A stretch of 64,000 nucleotides of DNA from Agromyces sp. ISL-38 (GCF_018613935.1 NZ_JAGGPF010000001.1:62001-126000), one strand, 5' to 3'. Numbered from the stretch's first letter, positions 26,687 through 36,669 are shown. The notes: generated by a model not told the origin, from the letters alone. Numbers and translations are program-made.

Positions 26687-27877
26687 CTAGATGGCCGCCA
26701 CCGGCGCGCGACGCCGCGCCGTGTTCGCCACGACGAGCGCGGCCACGCCGAGAAGCAGGATGAGGGGCGCCCCGAGCTCGAGCGCGAACTGCAGGCCCGA
26801 CGTCGTGGCGAGCACGCCGAGCCCGAGCGCGGCGACCGCCTGCACGAGGTACCCCACGACGTATGCGGCTGAGATCACGGCGGCGCGATGGTGGGCGGGA
26901 GCGCTCGAGGTGACGAGTCCGAGACCGCCGGAGAACATGAGGCTGTACCCGGCGCCGGCCACGAGCGACGATGCGATGAACGCGGGCAGGGAGTGGTCGA
27001 GTCCCGCGACGATGAGCAGGCCGAGGCCGACGATCGCGAGCACCGGGCCCAACGTGACAGCTGCGCGCGGGCGGAGCGGTCTCGCGAGCACGGCCACCAC
27101 GCCGATCGTCACCGCGGAGAGCGAGATGATCGCGCCATCCAGGAACGCGTTGTCACTGCGCACGAGGTCGCGGGCGATCTGCGCGCCGAGCGCAAGGAAG
27201 ATGGCACCCATCGCGAAGGCCGCCGAGATGCCGAGCGTGCCCGCCGTGAACGCGGCACGCTCCTCCCGGGGCATCCGGGGCCGTCGCGGTCTCCACGGAC
27301 CGGCGGCCTCATCACGCGTGTGGCGGGGCAGGAAGAATGCGAACCCGGCAACGATCGCCGTGACCGCGGTGAGCACCCAGAAGCTGAGGTGCAGCGGCGC
27401 CGGCGCGTACTGCACGAGGGCTCCCCCGACGATCGTCGCGAGGGCGAGCCCTGTCGCGGTGGCGGCCGTCGTGGCCGAACTCGCGCGACGGGCGCCGTCT
27501 CGGCCCCCGAGCTCGACCATGGCCGCCGTCGCGGGGCTGAGCGCGAGTCCGACGCCGACGCCCATGAGCGCCCGCCCGATGAACACCCAGGTGAGGTCGG
27601 GGGCGAGGCCGAACGCGATCGAGCCCGCGGTCAGGGCGCCGAGTCCCATGAGGATGACGGCGCGGCGTCCGATCACGTCGGACAGGTTGCCGAAGACGAT
27701 GAGCACCGGCACCAGCACGATCGGGTAGATCGCGAAGATCGCCGTGGTCACCGACGGCTGGAGCTGCCACTCCTGCGCGTACAGCGGGTAGACGACCGAC
27801 GGGGCTCCGCTCGCCCACAGCGCGAGTCCGGCGACGGATGCCGCGGTCCAGAATGCTGCGCGCTCCGACAGTGCCAT
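26687..27877 (-). CDS. MFS transporter
   Basis: 396-residue major facilitator of the multidrug/YfcJ-like group. Seen: FGNLSDVIGRRAVILMGLG between TM2 and TM3, and GVGVGLALSPATAAMVELG around TM5. ATG 27877 has GAGGCGG upstream and the right N-terminal start (MALSERAAFWTAASVAG). The frame is open beyond that only because it is antisense to the HxlR gene. Divergent from the HxlR regulator, which probably represses it; substrate unknown. Confidence 0.85.
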   Translation of the reverse strand: MALSERAAFWTAASVAGLALWASGAPSVVYPLYAQEWQLQPSVTTAIFAIYPIVLVPVLIVFGNLSDVIGRRAVILMGLGALTAGSIAFGLAPDLTWVFIGRALMGVGVGLALSPATAAMVELGGRDGARRASSATTAATATGLALATIVGGALVQYAPAPLHLSFWVLTAVTAIVAGFAFFLPRHTRDEAAGPWRPRRPRMPREERAAFTAGTLGISAAFAMGAIFLALGAQIARDLVRSDNAFLDGAIISLSAVTIGVVAVLARPLRPRAAVTLGPVLAIVGLGLLIVAGLDHSLPAFIASSLVAGAGYSLMFSGGLGLVTSSAPAHHRAAVISAAYVVGYLVQAVAALGLGVLATTSGLQFALELGAPLILLLGVAALVVANTARRRAPVAAI

Positions 27878-27907
27878 GCGTGCCGCCTCTCGTGTCCACC
27901 TGAATTG

Positions 27908-27934
27908 GAATCCACAACTTAGCATGCTGGATTC
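27908..27934. promoter_or_regulatory. Inverted repeat between MFS and HxlR genes
   Basis: GAATCC (27908-27913) and GGATTC (27929-27934) form an inverted repeat with a 15-base spacer that includes the palindrome AGCATGCT (27921-27928). It lies midway in the 88-base divergent region, so it is a good operator candidate for the HxlR protein. Confidence 0.5.
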
Positions 27935-27965
27935 GTTTTTCCTACTCAGTTGGTATGATCGAGGT

Positions 27966-28433
27966 ATGGAGCGCGCAGTGGAAACCGGCGCGGAGCGATG
28001 CTCGATCGCCCGCAGCCTCGAGGTGCTCGGGCAGAAGTGGTCGCTGCTCATCGTGCGCGAGGCGATGTGGGGGCGCACCCGCTTCGCCGAGTTCCGCGCG
28101 CGCCTGGGCGTCGCGCCCGACGTGCTCACCGATCGCCTCGGCCGGCTCGTCGACGCCGGCATCCTCGAACGGCGCCCCTACCGCGAAGACGGCGAGCGCG
28201 AGCGCGAGGAGTACGTGCTGACGGATGCCGGGTGGGCGCTGTTGCCCGTACTCGCTGCGATGAGCGCCTGGGGCGACGAGTACCGGCCAAGTGGCTTCGG
28301 TCCCGCGGCGCTCTACGCCGATCGCGACACGGGCGCACCGCTACGGCTCGCGTTCCTCGACGCCGACGGCATCGAGCGGGGCGCTGCGGAGGTCGCGGTG
28401 GTCCGCGGTCCCGGCGCGAGGCCGCTCGCCTGA
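27966..28433 (+). CDS. HxlR-family winged-helix transcriptional regulator
   Basis: 155 residues. The HxlR signature is clear: RCSIARSLEVLGQKWSLLIVREA with the conserved Cys, then TRFAEFRARLGVAPDVLTDRL (recognition helix). HxlR proteins often sense reactive carbonyls or oxidants via that Cys and control an adjacent gene, here the divergent MFS exporter. A TATGAT box at 27954-27959 lies only seven bases before the ATG, so the transcript may be leaderless. Confidence 0.88.
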   Translation: MERAVETGAERCSIARSLEVLGQKWSLLIVREAMWGRTRFAEFRARLGVAPDVLTDRLGRLVDAGILERRPYREDGEREREEYVLTDAGWALLPVLAAMSAWGDEYRPSGFGPAALYADRDTGAPLRLAFLDADGIERGAAEVAVVRGPGARPLA

Positions 28434-28653
28434 CCGGCCCCGCAGCCCCGAGGCGCGTCCGCAGTCGACTCGAGTCGATCGTGATGGTGGCGCCGTCGGC
28501 GATGGTTCCGGCGGCGAACGGTATTCGGCATCTCGCCGAGACACTCGACTCCCTCCCAGTGACACCGAAGGCAACACATAGAGAGTTCAAATAGAGTTTC
28601 GGCAGGCTCGAGTGCGGAGCACCCACCGCTCCCCGAACTCTGAGGAGCCGCCC

Positions 28654-29349
28654 ATGCGCAAACGTACTGCCGTCATCGTCTCGATCATCGCCGGGGTCGT
28701 CGTCCTCGGCACGACGGCAGCCGTGGCCGGCCCGATCGTCTACCGCGACCTCATCGTGGGCCCGGCCGACGCCGCCCCCTCGGTGACGGCGGCGCCTGCG
28801 ACCACGGATGCCGCGGTCGACCCCTCAGAGCTCTCGGGCTCGTGGGCGGTGGGCGAGGGCTCGTACGCGGGCTACCGCGTCGACGAGGTGCTGAACGGAA
28901 CGGATGTCACGGTCACCGGCCGCACCGAACAGGTCACGGGCACCCTCACCGTCGACGATCTCACGCTCACCGATGCGGAGTTCACCGTCGACGTCGCCTC
29001 CATCGCGACCGACTCCGACAACCGCGACGCATACTTCCGCGACACCGCGCTGCGCGTCGCCGAGTTCCCGACCGCGAAGTTCGAGCTGACGGGGCCGGTC
29101 ACGGCCGAGGCTCCTCCCGTCGCCGGCGAGGTGCAGAAGCTCACCGCAACGGGAGACCTCACCATCGCGGGCGTCACCAAGACCATCACCGTCGACCTCG
29201 AAGCCGTGTTCGACGGCTCCGGCGGACAGGTCGCCGGCAGCATCCCCATCACCTTCGCCGACTACGGCGTCGAAGCGCCGAACCTCGGGTTCGTCTCGGT
29301 CGAGCCCGACGGCTTCGTGGAGTTCTCGCTGGTGATCCGGCAGGCGTGA
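28654..29349 (+). CDS. YceI family protein, membrane-anchored
   Basis: 231 residues. An N-terminal membrane segment ([20 protein letters not shown]) is followed by a Ala/Thr-rich linker and the YceI lipocalin-like domain (~residues 65-230): [39 protein letters not shown] and [19 protein letters not shown]. YceI proteins bind polyprenyl-type lipids in a long pocket; the role in Actinobacteria is unsettled. ATG 28654 has TGAGGAG upstream. The preceding 220-base gap shows nothing else recognisable. Confidence 0.88.
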   Translation: MRKRTAVIVSIIAGVVVLGTTAAVAGPIVYRDLIVGPADAAPSVTAAPATTDAAVDPSELSGSWAVGEGSYAGYRVDEVLNGTDVTVTGRTEQVTGTLTVDDLTLTDAEFTVDVASIATDSDNRDAYFRDTALRVAEFPTAKFELTGPVTAEAPPVAGEVQKLTATGDLTIAGVTKTITVDLEAVFDGSGGQVAGSIPITFADYGVEAPNLGFVSVEPDGFVEFSLVIRQA

Positions 29350-29437
29350 CGTTTCACGATCGAGCGCGCCGGCGGGAAGGAATTCCCGCCGGCGCGGCGT
29401 CGTTGAGCTGAGCAGACCCGAATCATCGAGGAGACAC

Positions 29438-29878
29438 ATGCCACTCAAGGGAGAATACGCGCCGAGCACCTCAGCCTGGGCTCGCGAGCAGGCCGAGACC
29501 TTCGAGGCTTCGGGCGGACAGAAGGCCAACACCCTGCGCGGCCGACCGGTGATCGTGCTGACCACCGTCGGCGCCACGTCGGGCAAGCTCCGCAAGACCG
29601 CGCTCATGCGCGTCGAGCACGACGGCGAGTACGCGGTGGTCGCTTCCCAGGGCGGCGCTCCCAAGCATCCGACCTGGTACTGGAACCTCAAGAAGAACCC
29701 GCACGTCGAGCTGCAAGACGGCGCCGAGAAGCACGACTACGTCGCGCGCGAGCTCGAAGGCGACGAGCGTGCGACCTGGTGGGCGCGGTCCCTCGAGACC
29801 TGGCCGGCCTACGCCGACTACCAGACGAAGACCGACCGGGTCATCCCGGTGTTCCTGCTCACGCGCACCGACGGCTGA
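29438..29878 (+). CDS. Nitroreductase/quinone reductase family (DDN-like, F420-dependent) protein
   Basis: 146-residue split-beta-barrel protein of the deazaflavin-dependent nitroreductase (DDN) group. Seen: [22 protein letters not shown] and [21 protein letters not shown], both typical of the family, which reduces quinones or nitro compounds using F420H2. ATG 29438 has GAGGAG upstream. It lies 88 bases after the YceI gene on the same strand, so co-transcription is possible. Whether this organism makes F420 cannot be seen here. Confidence 0.85.
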   Translation: MPLKGEYAPSTSAWAREQAETFEASGGQKANTLRGRPVIVLTTVGATSGKLRKTALMRVEHDGEYAVVASQGGAPKHPTWYWNLKKNPHVELQDGAEKHDYVARELEGDERATWWARSLETWPAYADYQTKTDRVIPVFLLTRTDG

Positions 29879-29914
29879 CGAAGCTCGCCCTGCCGCAGCC
29901 CACTCGCGGCGGGC

Positions 29915-30892
29915 TCACCCCGCGCTCGGGCCGGGGACGGCCGCCGGCGTCACGCGCAGGTCGCGGCCCTCCCACCGCACGGGCATCGGATCGCTGATGC
30001 TGCCGATGAACGACCCGTCGGCCGCGATGTTGTGGAACGCGAACATCACCCACTCGCCGTCGTCGCGACGGCGCAGCAGGCGCCCGACGTAGAGCGAGTC
30101 GTCGGTGACGAGCTGCGCGCCCGCGAGATCATACGGCCCGAGCACGGATGCCGCGGGGCTCGCCCAGACGCCGCCGGTCGTGCCCGTCGCGAGCCGGCTC
30201 GCGGCGAAGTCGGCCGCCGTGCACGAGAAGAGCAGCACCGCCCGGCCATCGACTACCTCGACCTGGAACACCTCGAGGTGGCCGAAGCCCTGACCCGGCT
30301 GGCTCAGCGGCGGAAGAACCTCCCAGTTCCGCAGGTCCAGCGACCAGGCATGGCCGACGACCCCGCGGTCGTCGGCGGGGCCGGTGTTCGCGCGCGCGGT
30401 GACGAGCATGTGCCATCCGTCGCCCGCCGGGTCCGCGAACACCCATGGGTCGCGGAACGCCTCCTCGCGCCACTCGCCCGTGCCGAGCGTCTCGTACCAG
30501 CGAGCGTCGGCTTGTGCCACGGGGTTCGCCGCCGACTTCTGCCACTCCATGAGATCGGCCGAGGTCGCGTAGCCGACCCGCTGGATGTTGCCGTCGGGCG
30601 TCAGGCTCGTGCCCGTGTAGAACATGAACCACGTGCCGTCGGGATGCCGTACCACCGAGCCCGTCCACGTCGCGACGTCGTCGAACGCGGGCGCGTCGCC
30701 GCGCACGAGCGCGTCGGCGACGCGGGTCCACTCCTTGAGATCGTCGGAGACCGCGTGTCCGATCGACGCCCGGTAGTGCCGGGCGTCGGGGTCGTGCAGC
30801 GCACGTGACGCGTAGAGGAAGAACAGGTGGTACCGCTCGCCGTCGTCGGCGAACCAGAAGTCCCACACCCAGGAGTCGGGAAGCGCGAACAT
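29915..30892 (-). CDS. Glycoside hydrolase of the GH32/GH43/GH68 five-bladed propeller superfamily
   Basis: 325 residues of the five-bladed beta-propeller type. The N-terminal WVWDFWFADDGERYHLFFL segment supplies the nucleophile Asp, EEAFRDPWVFAD contains the RDP motif, and FGHLEVFQVEV probably supplies the acid/base Glu. This fits a beta-fructosidase-like or related exo-glycosidase. There is no signal peptide, so it acts in the cytoplasm on sugars brought in by the ABC importer directly upstream (stop of permease gene at 30896, 3-base gap). The exact linkage is not deducible. Confidence 0.75.
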   Translation of the reverse strand: MFALPDSWVWDFWFADDGERYHLFFLYASRALHDPDARHYRASIGHAVSDDLKEWTRVADALVRGDAPAFDDVATWTGSVVRHPDGTWFMFYTGTSLTPDGNIQRVGYATSADLMEWQKSAANPVAQADARWYETLGTGEWREEAFRDPWVFADPAGDGWHMLVTARANTGPADDRGVVGHAWSLDLRNWEVLPPLSQPGQGFGHLEVFQVEVVDGRAVLLFSCTAADFAASRLATGTTGGVWASPAASVLGPYDLAGAQLVTDDSLYVGRLLRRRDDGEWVMFAFHNIAADGSFIGSISDPMPVRWEGRDLRVTPAAVPGPSAG

Positions 30893-30895
30893 CCG

Positions 30896-31834
30896 CTAGC
30901 CCTTCACGCCGCTCGCGGCGACGCTCGAGACGAACGCACGTTGGAACGACAGGAACACGATCAGCACGGGCAGGGTGATGAGCGTCGTGTACGCCATGAC
31001 CTCGCCCCACGCCGGATTGAGCTGGAAGAAGTACTGCATGCCGACCATGACGGGGCGCAGCTCCTCCTGCTGGACGACCATGAGCGGCCAGAGGTACTGG
31101 TTCCAAGCGGGCAGGAAGGTGAGGATCGCGACCGTCGCGAACGCCGGTCCCGACAGCGGCACGATGATGCGGCGGTAGATCGTGAACCACCCGGCGCCGT
31201 CGATGCGGGCGGCTTCGTCGAGCGACTTCGGGATCGTCGAGAAGTACTGCGTGAACAGGAAGATCGAGAACGCGTGCGCGATGAACGGGATGATCTGCAC
31301 CTGGTAGGAGTTGAGCCATCCGAAGTCGTACTTCAGCACGCCGCCCTCGAAGACGAGCGTCGGCAGCTTCGAGACCCAGTAGACCATCGGCACCGCGATC
31401 GTCTCGAACGGCACGATGAGGGCCGCGATCACGACGCTGAGCAGCAGCCCGCGGCCGCGCCACTCCAGGCGGGAGAGCGCGAACCCGGCCATCGAGTTCA
31501 CGACGAGCCCGAGGGCGACGGTCGCGACCGTGACGAATACCGAGTTGACCAGGAACTGCGCGACCGGCACCCGCTCGAAGACGCCGAAGTAGTTGTCGAG
31601 GCTGATGTCGCCGACGGGAAGGAAGGCGTTGAGCGACCCCGAGTCGGAAAGGATCTGCCCGGATGGCTTGAGGCTCGACACGAACATGAACACGAGCGGG
31701 AAGAGGAAGAAGATCCCGATGCCCGACATGGCGAGGTACGCCCAGAGCTTGCGGCGGCGGCGCAGCCGCCCCTCGCCGGGCTCGCGGTCGCGACCCGCGG
31801 GCCGGACCTCGGGCTTGGTGGTGGTGAGGGCCAT
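30896..31834 (-). CDS. Carbohydrate ABC transporter permease, MalG type
   Basis: 312 residues with six hydrophobic segments and the EAA loop SLDEAARIDGAGWFTIYRRI, where ATPase docking occurs. An N-terminal basic cytoplasmic tail precedes TM1 (YLAMSGIGIFFLFPLVFMF). It pairs with the MalF-type permease directly upstream (3-base gap). The operon contains no ATPase gene; such CUT1 systems in Actinobacteria typically share an MsiK-type ATPase encoded elsewhere. Confidence 0.92.
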   Translation of the reverse strand: MALTTTKPEVRPAGRDREPGEGRLRRRRKLWAYLAMSGIGIFFLFPLVFMFVSSLKPSGQILSDSGSLNAFLPVGDISLDNYFGVFERVPVAQFLVNSVFVTVATVALGLVVNSMAGFALSRLEWRGRGLLLSVVIAALIVPFETIAVPMVYWVSKLPTLVFEGGVLKYDFGWLNSYQVQIIPFIAHAFSIFLFTQYFSTIPKSLDEAARIDGAGWFTIYRRIIVPLSGPAFATVAILTFLPAWNQYLWPLMVVQQEELRPVMVGMQYFFQLNPAWGEVMAYTTLITLPVLIVFLSFQRAFVSSVAASGVKG

Positions 31835-31837
31835 GGT

Positions 31838-32818
31838 TCAGTCCTTCTCTCGAGTGAGCCGGCGCTGCACGAGCGCGATGATGAGCACCAGCACGAAGAA
31901 GATGAGCGAGATCGTCGCGCCGTAGCCCACTTCCTGCTGGCGGTAGCCGGCACGCACCGCGTGGTAGACGAGCGTGGTCGTCGCGTCTCTCGGCCCGCCC
32001 TGGGTCATCACGTCGACCTGGACGAACAGCCGGAGTGCATCGATCGTGATCGTGATGAGCACGAAGATCATCGTCGGGCGCAGCCCGGGCCAGGTGACGT
32101 TGGTGAACTGCCGCCACGTGCTCGCGCCGTCCACGCGCGCCGCCTCGTAGAGCTCTCCGGGAATCGTCTGCAAACCCGAGAGCCAGATGACCATGTGGAA
32201 GCCGACGGCCTGCCAGATCGAGAGCACGATGATCGCCGGCATCGCGGTGCTCTGCTCGCCGAGCCAGTCGATACCGTTCCAAGCCCCGAACGTGACCGTG
32301 TTGATGAACGAGTTGATGAGCCCGTCCTCGCTGTACATGAGCTTCCAGAGGATGGAGACCACGACGATCGAGGTGACGACGGGGATGAAGTAGATGACCC
32401 GGAAGAGGAAGACGCCGCGGATCCGCTGATTGACGAGCACGGCAAGCAGCAGTCCGAGGCCGGACTGCACGGGCACGATGACGAGCGCGAACGCGAAGGT
32501 GTTCCAGAGCGACTGCAGGAACACCGGGTCCTCGAACGCGCGGAAGAAGTTGTCGAAGCCGACGAGGCGCGGCGGGTTCGGGGAGATGAGCCTGGCGTTG
32601 GTGAACGACAGCCCGAACGCGAGCAGCACCGGGATCACGAGGAAGAACGTGAGCAGGAGGATCGCGGGCGTCGACATCGCCAGACCGGCGCGGAACTCGC
32701 GTCGCCGGGCCAGGCTGTTGCGGCGGCCGCTCCCACGCTGTGCACGTGCGGTCGCCTTCGGGGGTTTCGTTGCCGGGAGGGCGGAGATCTCCGTTGCCGG
32801 CGTCGAGTTGTCGAGCAT
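31838..32818 (-). CDS. Carbohydrate ABC transporter permease, MalF type
   Basis: 326 residues with six hydrophobic segments and the EAA loop ELYEAARVDGASTWRQF. ATG 32818 (MLDNSTPATE) is chosen as start; a GTG at 32866 would add 16 residues and neither has a strong ribosome site. The N-terminus carries a basic region (RRNSLARRREFRAG) before TM1. It is the second gene after the binding protein in a CUT1 sugar-import operon. Confidence 0.9.
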   Translation of the reverse strand: MLDNSTPATEISALPATKPPKATARAQRGSGRRNSLARRREFRAGLAMSTPAILLLTFFLVIPVLLAFGLSFTNARLISPNPPRLVGFDNFFRAFEDPVFLQSLWNTFAFALVIVPVQSGLGLLLAVLVNQRIRGVFLFRVIYFIPVVTSIVVVSILWKLMYSEDGLINSFINTVTFGAWNGIDWLGEQSTAMPAIIVLSIWQAVGFHMVIWLSGLQTIPGELYEAARVDGASTWRQFTNVTWPGLRPTMIFVLITITIDALRLFVQVDVMTQGGPRDATTTLVYHAVRAGYRQQEVGYGATISLIFFVLVLIIALVQRRLTREKD

Positions 32819-32882
32819 GGCTGATAATTCCGATCCGGTGGGGGCGGCGGCTCGCGCCACCCCCACCGCTCAGGACGGACGG

Positions 32883-34175
32883 TTAGAAGCCGTACCCGTC
32901 GTTCGATTCGATGTTCGCGTCGATCTCCTTGACGGCACCGTCGAGCGTCGACTTGACGTCGGCGCCGTTCATGATGTCCTTCGCGGCCTTCTCGAAGGTG
33001 CTCGAGATGACCGGGTACGCCGGGGTCTCCGGGCGTGCCAGCGCGAACTGCTGCGAGAGCTCGACGAAGGGGCGGAGAGCGCCGTCTTCGCTGAAGTGCT
33101 CCGTCAGCGCCTCGGCGCCCGCCGTCGCGGGAATCACGACCTGCTTGTCGGCGAACTCGGCGATGTACTCGTCTTGGAAGCTGAACTCCAGGTATTGGCG
33201 CGCACCTTCGGTCTGCTCCTCGGAGCAGTTCGACGAGATGCCCCATTGCCAGGAGCCGCCGCCGATCTTCGGTCCGGTGCCGAAGTCCGGCGGGGGAAGG
33301 ATCAGCAGGTCGTCGCCGACCGCCTCGATCGAAGCCAGCGCATTCCAGACACCGGTGTAACTCAGCGCGACCTTATCGTCGACGAACTCCTGGTTGCCGA
33401 TCGTGCCGGCGTTGCTCGCCCAGCCCTTCTCGAAGGCTTCCTGGAACCAGGTGAAGAAGTCGACGGCCTCGGGACCGTTCAGGGCTCCGTCAGCGGTGAG
33501 CATCGTGTCGCGGTCGATCTCGTCGCCGCCGGCGCTCTGCAGCATCGGCGAGTATGCGTACGACCACCACTCGCCCGCGTCCTCGGCTCCGATGTCGAGA
33601 GGCGTGGCATAACCGGCCGACTGGAGGGTGGCGAGCGCCGCGTCGAACTCGTCGATCGTCCACGGCTCGTCGACGGTCGGGATGCGGATCCCGTTCGCGT
33701 CGAGCACCGACTTGCGGGCGAAGATCGACAGCGCGGCATCCCAGTATCCGGCCGAGTAGATCTCGCCCTCGTAGGTGCCCACCGCGGTCGGGAGGAGCTC
33801 GTCGGTGATGCTCGTGGGCAGGTCGAGCGGCTGCAGGTATCCGGCCCACGCCCAGTTCGGCATGATCGGGCCGTCCATGTCGAGGAGGCACGGCAGGTCG
33901 TCCGCGGCGGCGGCCGCGGTGATCGCGTCGTTGTACGCACCCTGCGGGAACGACTCCTCGACGACCTTGTACTCGTCTTGCGACGCGTTGAACTCGGTGA
34001 TGATCTTCTCGTAGACCTCGAGCTCGGCGGGGTTGCCCGCCGAGTGCGTCCACATCGTCAGTTCGATGGGCCCGTCTCCGGACCCGCCGCCCTGGCCGGC
34101 CTGGCCGCACCCGGTCAGCGCGAGGGCTGACGCGGCGCACAGCGATACCATCACGGGGAGGGATCTGCGCTTCAT
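32883..34175 (-). CDS. Sugar ABC transporter substrate-binding lipoprotein
   Basis: 430 residues with a lipobox (ALALTGCGQ) and the family-1 extracellular binding fold (PIELTMWTHSAGNPAELEVYEKI). Anchored outside the membrane, it delivers a carbohydrate to the two permeases downstream. ATG 34175 has AAAGGAA 8 bases upstream. The adjacent glycoside hydrolase suggests an oligosaccharide as ligand. The 78-base gap after the lacI-type gene shows no clear operator, so transcription may start upstream of the regulator. Confidence 0.92.
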   Translation of the reverse strand: MKRRSLPVMVSLCAASALALTGCGQAGQGGGSGDGPIELTMWTHSAGNPAELEVYEKIITEFNASQDEYKVVEESFPQGAYNDAITAAAAADDLPCLLDMDGPIMPNWAWAGYLQPLDLPTSITDELLPTAVGTYEGEIYSAGYWDAALSIFARKSVLDANGIRIPTVDEPWTIDEFDAALATLQSAGYATPLDIGAEDAGEWWSYAYSPMLQSAGGDEIDRDTMLTADGALNGPEAVDFFTWFQEAFEKGWASNAGTIGNQEFVDDKVALSYTGVWNALASIEAVGDDLLILPPPDFGTGPKIGGGSWQWGISSNCSEEQTEGARQYLEFSFQDEYIAEFADKQVVIPATAGAEALTEHFSEDGALRPFVELSQQFALARPETPAYPVISSTFEKAAKDIMNGADVKSTLDGAVKEIDANIESNDGYGF

Positions 34176-34253
34176 TGCTGGATTCCTTTCACGGTGCCCG
34201 ACGTCCAGGTCGGGTACCACTCGGCGACCGCCTTCTGCGGTCTCTGGGTTTCG

Positions 34254-35309
34254 TCAGGTCCGCCGTCGGTCGGGGTCACCACCTGCTGCCGGCGGCGGGC
34301 TCACGGAGCCCCGTCGGATGATCGGGCACTCCATGAGGTGCACGGCACCGGGGTCATCCGGTGTCCGTACGCCGAGCGCGACCTCGGTCGCCCATCGCCC
34401 CATCTCGTAGTGGGGCAGGGCAACGGTCGTGAGCGGCGGGTCGAGTTCGGCCGCGACGAGCTGCTGGTCGTCGAAGCCGACGATCGAGAGGTCGCGCGGG
34501 ATCTCGAGACCTCGGTGGCGCGCGGCGACGTACGCGCCCGCGGCCATGCGGTCGTTGAAGCAGAACAACGCCGTCGGGCGGCTCGCCTCGGGCAGGTCGA
34601 GCAGGAGCTCCGTAGCACTGCGGCCGCCGGCCGCGGTGGTGGTGGCGCCGTGCACGTGCAGCTCGGGGTCGGGTTCGATGCCCGCCTCGCGGAGCACCTC
34701 GAGATAGCCCGCGAAGCGGAGCGCCGAGGCGATCGGCGGGTTGGGCTCGTCGACGTCGACGAAGGCGATGCGTCGGTGGCCGGCCGCGACGAGCTCTCGC
34801 ACGGCGGTGGCGCCGCCCGCGCGGTCGTCGGGCACGACTGCGGGGTGGCCGCCGTCGACCGGACGGCAGTCGAGGAACACCGTGCGGGCCGGAAGGTGAG
34901 CGGGCGCGTCGACGACCCGGTGCCACATGCACGCGTAGATGAGCGCGTCGATCTGGTGGTCGGCGAGGGCGCGGATCGCGTCGCGTTCGACCTCGGGGTC
35001 GTCGCCGGTGTCGACGAGGATCACCAGGTGGCCGTGCTGCCGTGCGACATCCTGGGCGCCCGCGAGCATGCGACCGGCATAGGGCGTGGTGGCGATCGTG
35101 TCGGAGACGAGGCCGATGGTGCGGGTGGTCTGCATCCGCAGGCCTCGGGCGACGGAGTTCGGCGTATACCCGGTGGCCGCCGCGGCCGCCCGCACGCGCT
35201 CTTGCGTCTCGACTGGGATCCGGGCGTCGCGATCGTTCATGACGAGCGACACGGTGGAGTTGGAGACGCCCGCTGCAGCAGCGACATCCGAGATTCGAAC
35301 TCGTGGCAT
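34254..35309 (-). CDS. LacI-family transcriptional regulator
   Basis: 351 residues. The LacI helix-turn-helix is at the N-terminus (VRISDVAAAAGVSNSTVSLVMN) with the hinge helix PNSVARGLR, and a periplasmic-binding-protein-like effector domain follows. It heads the importer operon on the same strand and most likely represses itself and that operon in the absence of the sugar. A candidate operator lies at 35340-35353. Confidence 0.93.
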   Translation of the reverse strand: MPRVRISDVAAAAGVSNSTVSLVMNDRDARIPVETQERVRAAAAATGYTPNSVARGLRMQTTRTIGLVSDTIATTPYAGRMLAGAQDVARQHGHLVILVDTGDDPEVERDAIRALADHQIDALIYACMWHRVVDAPAHLPARTVFLDCRPVDGGHPAVVPDDRAGGATAVRELVAAGHRRIAFVDVDEPNPPIASALRFAGYLEVLREAGIEPDPELHVHGATTTAAGGRSATELLLDLPEASRPTALFCFNDRMAAGAYVAARHRGLEIPRDLSIVGFDDQQLVAAELDPPLTTVALPHYEMGRWATEVALGVRTPDDPGAVHLMECPIIRRGSVSPPPAAGGDPDRRRT

Positions 35310-35339
35310 TTCGACGGCACCTCCACTACGTCGTGGTTG

Positions 35340-35353
35340 CTAAAACGATTGAG
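35340..35353. promoter_or_regulatory. LacI-type operator candidate
   Basis: CTAAAACGATTGAG is an imperfect 14-base palindrome with the central CG typical of LacI-family operators (5 of 7 base pairs symmetric). It lies 30 bases before the regulator's start, in an AT-richer patch. This suits autoregulation. Confidence 0.45.
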
Positions 35354-35472
35354 CGGACTCATTCTGACCACGCGCTGACATCGTTGTCAAGAGCCGATCG
35401 GAAAATCCCTTGATTCGCCCGCGGATGCAGGGGCGACATCCGCCCCGGCAACGAGCGCGGAGGCGCGGCGTC

Positions 35473-36669
35473 TCAGAGCCAGCGCATGGTGAACGCGTTG
35501 GCGAGCAGGGCGCGCAACGGCGGCATCGCGAGCACGCGCACCGCGGCATTGCGTGCGGTGAGACGCAGGCCATGCGCCGGCGCCCCCATCGCCATGTTGA
35601 ACGCGGCCTGCCGGATGGCGCGCGTGGCGGCCCGCCGACGCACCACGTCGTAGGCTTCGAACGCCTCGAACGGGGCGCCCGCCGAGAGCGCGGCGGCGAG
35701 CTCGTGGTCGAGGCGAACCGCGTCGAGCCAGCCGAGGTTCATGCCCTGGCCGCCGATGGGGCTGATCTCGTGCGCGGCGTCGCCGGCGAGCGCGACCCGG
35801 CCGCGCGACATCCGCTCGGCGAGGTGCTGGCGCGCCTCGAAGGCGCTCGCGACCCCCGCTTCGTCGACGTCGAAGTCGGCGCCGGTGCGCGAGCGCACGA
35901 TCGTCTCGAGCTCCTGCGCCGACGGCTCGGCCGGCGGCCGGCGCACCCACGCGACCCATCGACGCCCGCCGCCCGGCAGCGGGAACGACTCGACCACGCC
36001 GGCGGGCTCGAAGTGCAGCAACGCCGTCGACGGCTCGCCGGTGTCGTCACGCGTGTCGCACATCACGTAATGCGCGCGTCCGCGCCGCTGCGTCCAGCCG
36101 AGTCCGAGCAGGTCCCGGATGCCGCTGCGCACCCCGTCGGCCCCGACCGCGTAGCGCGCACTCACGCGCACCGGCTCGCCGCCGGCCGTGCCCGAGACCT
36201 CGACGTGCGTGCCCCGGTCGCGGAGCCCGATCACCTCGACGCCGCGGCGCAGACTCCCGGGCCGCAGCTCCTCGAGGCGACGCTCGAGCAGGTCCTCCGT
36301 CTGGAGCTGCGGCAGCGACAGCACCGAGCCGGCACGCGCGAACGACAGGGCGCCGAGCACACGGCCGCCGCACATGACCCGGCCGAAGCGGATCTCCGCG
36401 GCGTACGACCGCACCGCCGACTCGAGTCCAACGAGCCCGAGGGCACGGAGCCCCGGCGGGTGGATGCCGATCGCGCGCGAACGCCCGCCGCGCTCGGTGC
36501 GGCGCTCGAGCACGACGACGTCGAGCCCGCGGCGGGCGAGCAGGCATCCGAGCAGGAGTCCGACTGCGCCCGCGCCGACGATGACGACGTCGTGGAGTGG
36601 CTGCGCAGCAGAGGGACTCGGCGTGCCGGGTTCGGTTTCAGCCTCGCGGCGCGCGTCAGCCGGCGGCAT
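35473..36669 (-). CDS. FAD-dependent monooxygenase (UbiH/PHBH type)
   Basis: 398 residues. Three signatures of group A flavin hydroxylases are visible: VVIVGAGAVGLLLGCLLARR (N-terminal GxGxxG), YAVGADGVRS (DG motif) and GDAAHEISPIGGQGMNLGW (GD motif). It hydroxylates an aromatic ring using NAD(P)H and O2. It overlaps the methyltransferase gene by 14 bases and ends a three-gene operon with a type III polyketide synthase, so its substrate is probably the resorcinol or pyrone product. This is comparable to SrsC in the Streptomyces griseus srs operon. Confidence 0.87.
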   Translation of the reverse strand: MPPADARREAETEPGTPSPSAAQPLHDVVIVGAGAVGLLLGCLLARRGLDVVVLERRTERGGRSRAIGIHPPGLRALGLVGLESAVRSYAAEIRFGRVMCGGRVLGALSFARAGSVLSLPQLQTEDLLERRLEELRPGSLRRGVEVIGLRDRGTHVEVSGTAGGEPVRVSARYAVGADGVRSGIRDLLGLGWTQRRGRAHYVMCDTRDDTGEPSTALLHFEPAGVVESFPLPGGGRRWVAWVRRPPAEPSAQELETIVRSRTGADFDVDEAGVASAFEARQHLAERMSRGRVALAGDAAHEISPIGGQGMNLGWLDAVRLDHELAAALSAGAPFEAFEAYDVVRRRAATRAIRQAAFNMAMGAPAHGLRLTARNAAVRVLAMPPLRALLANAFTMRWL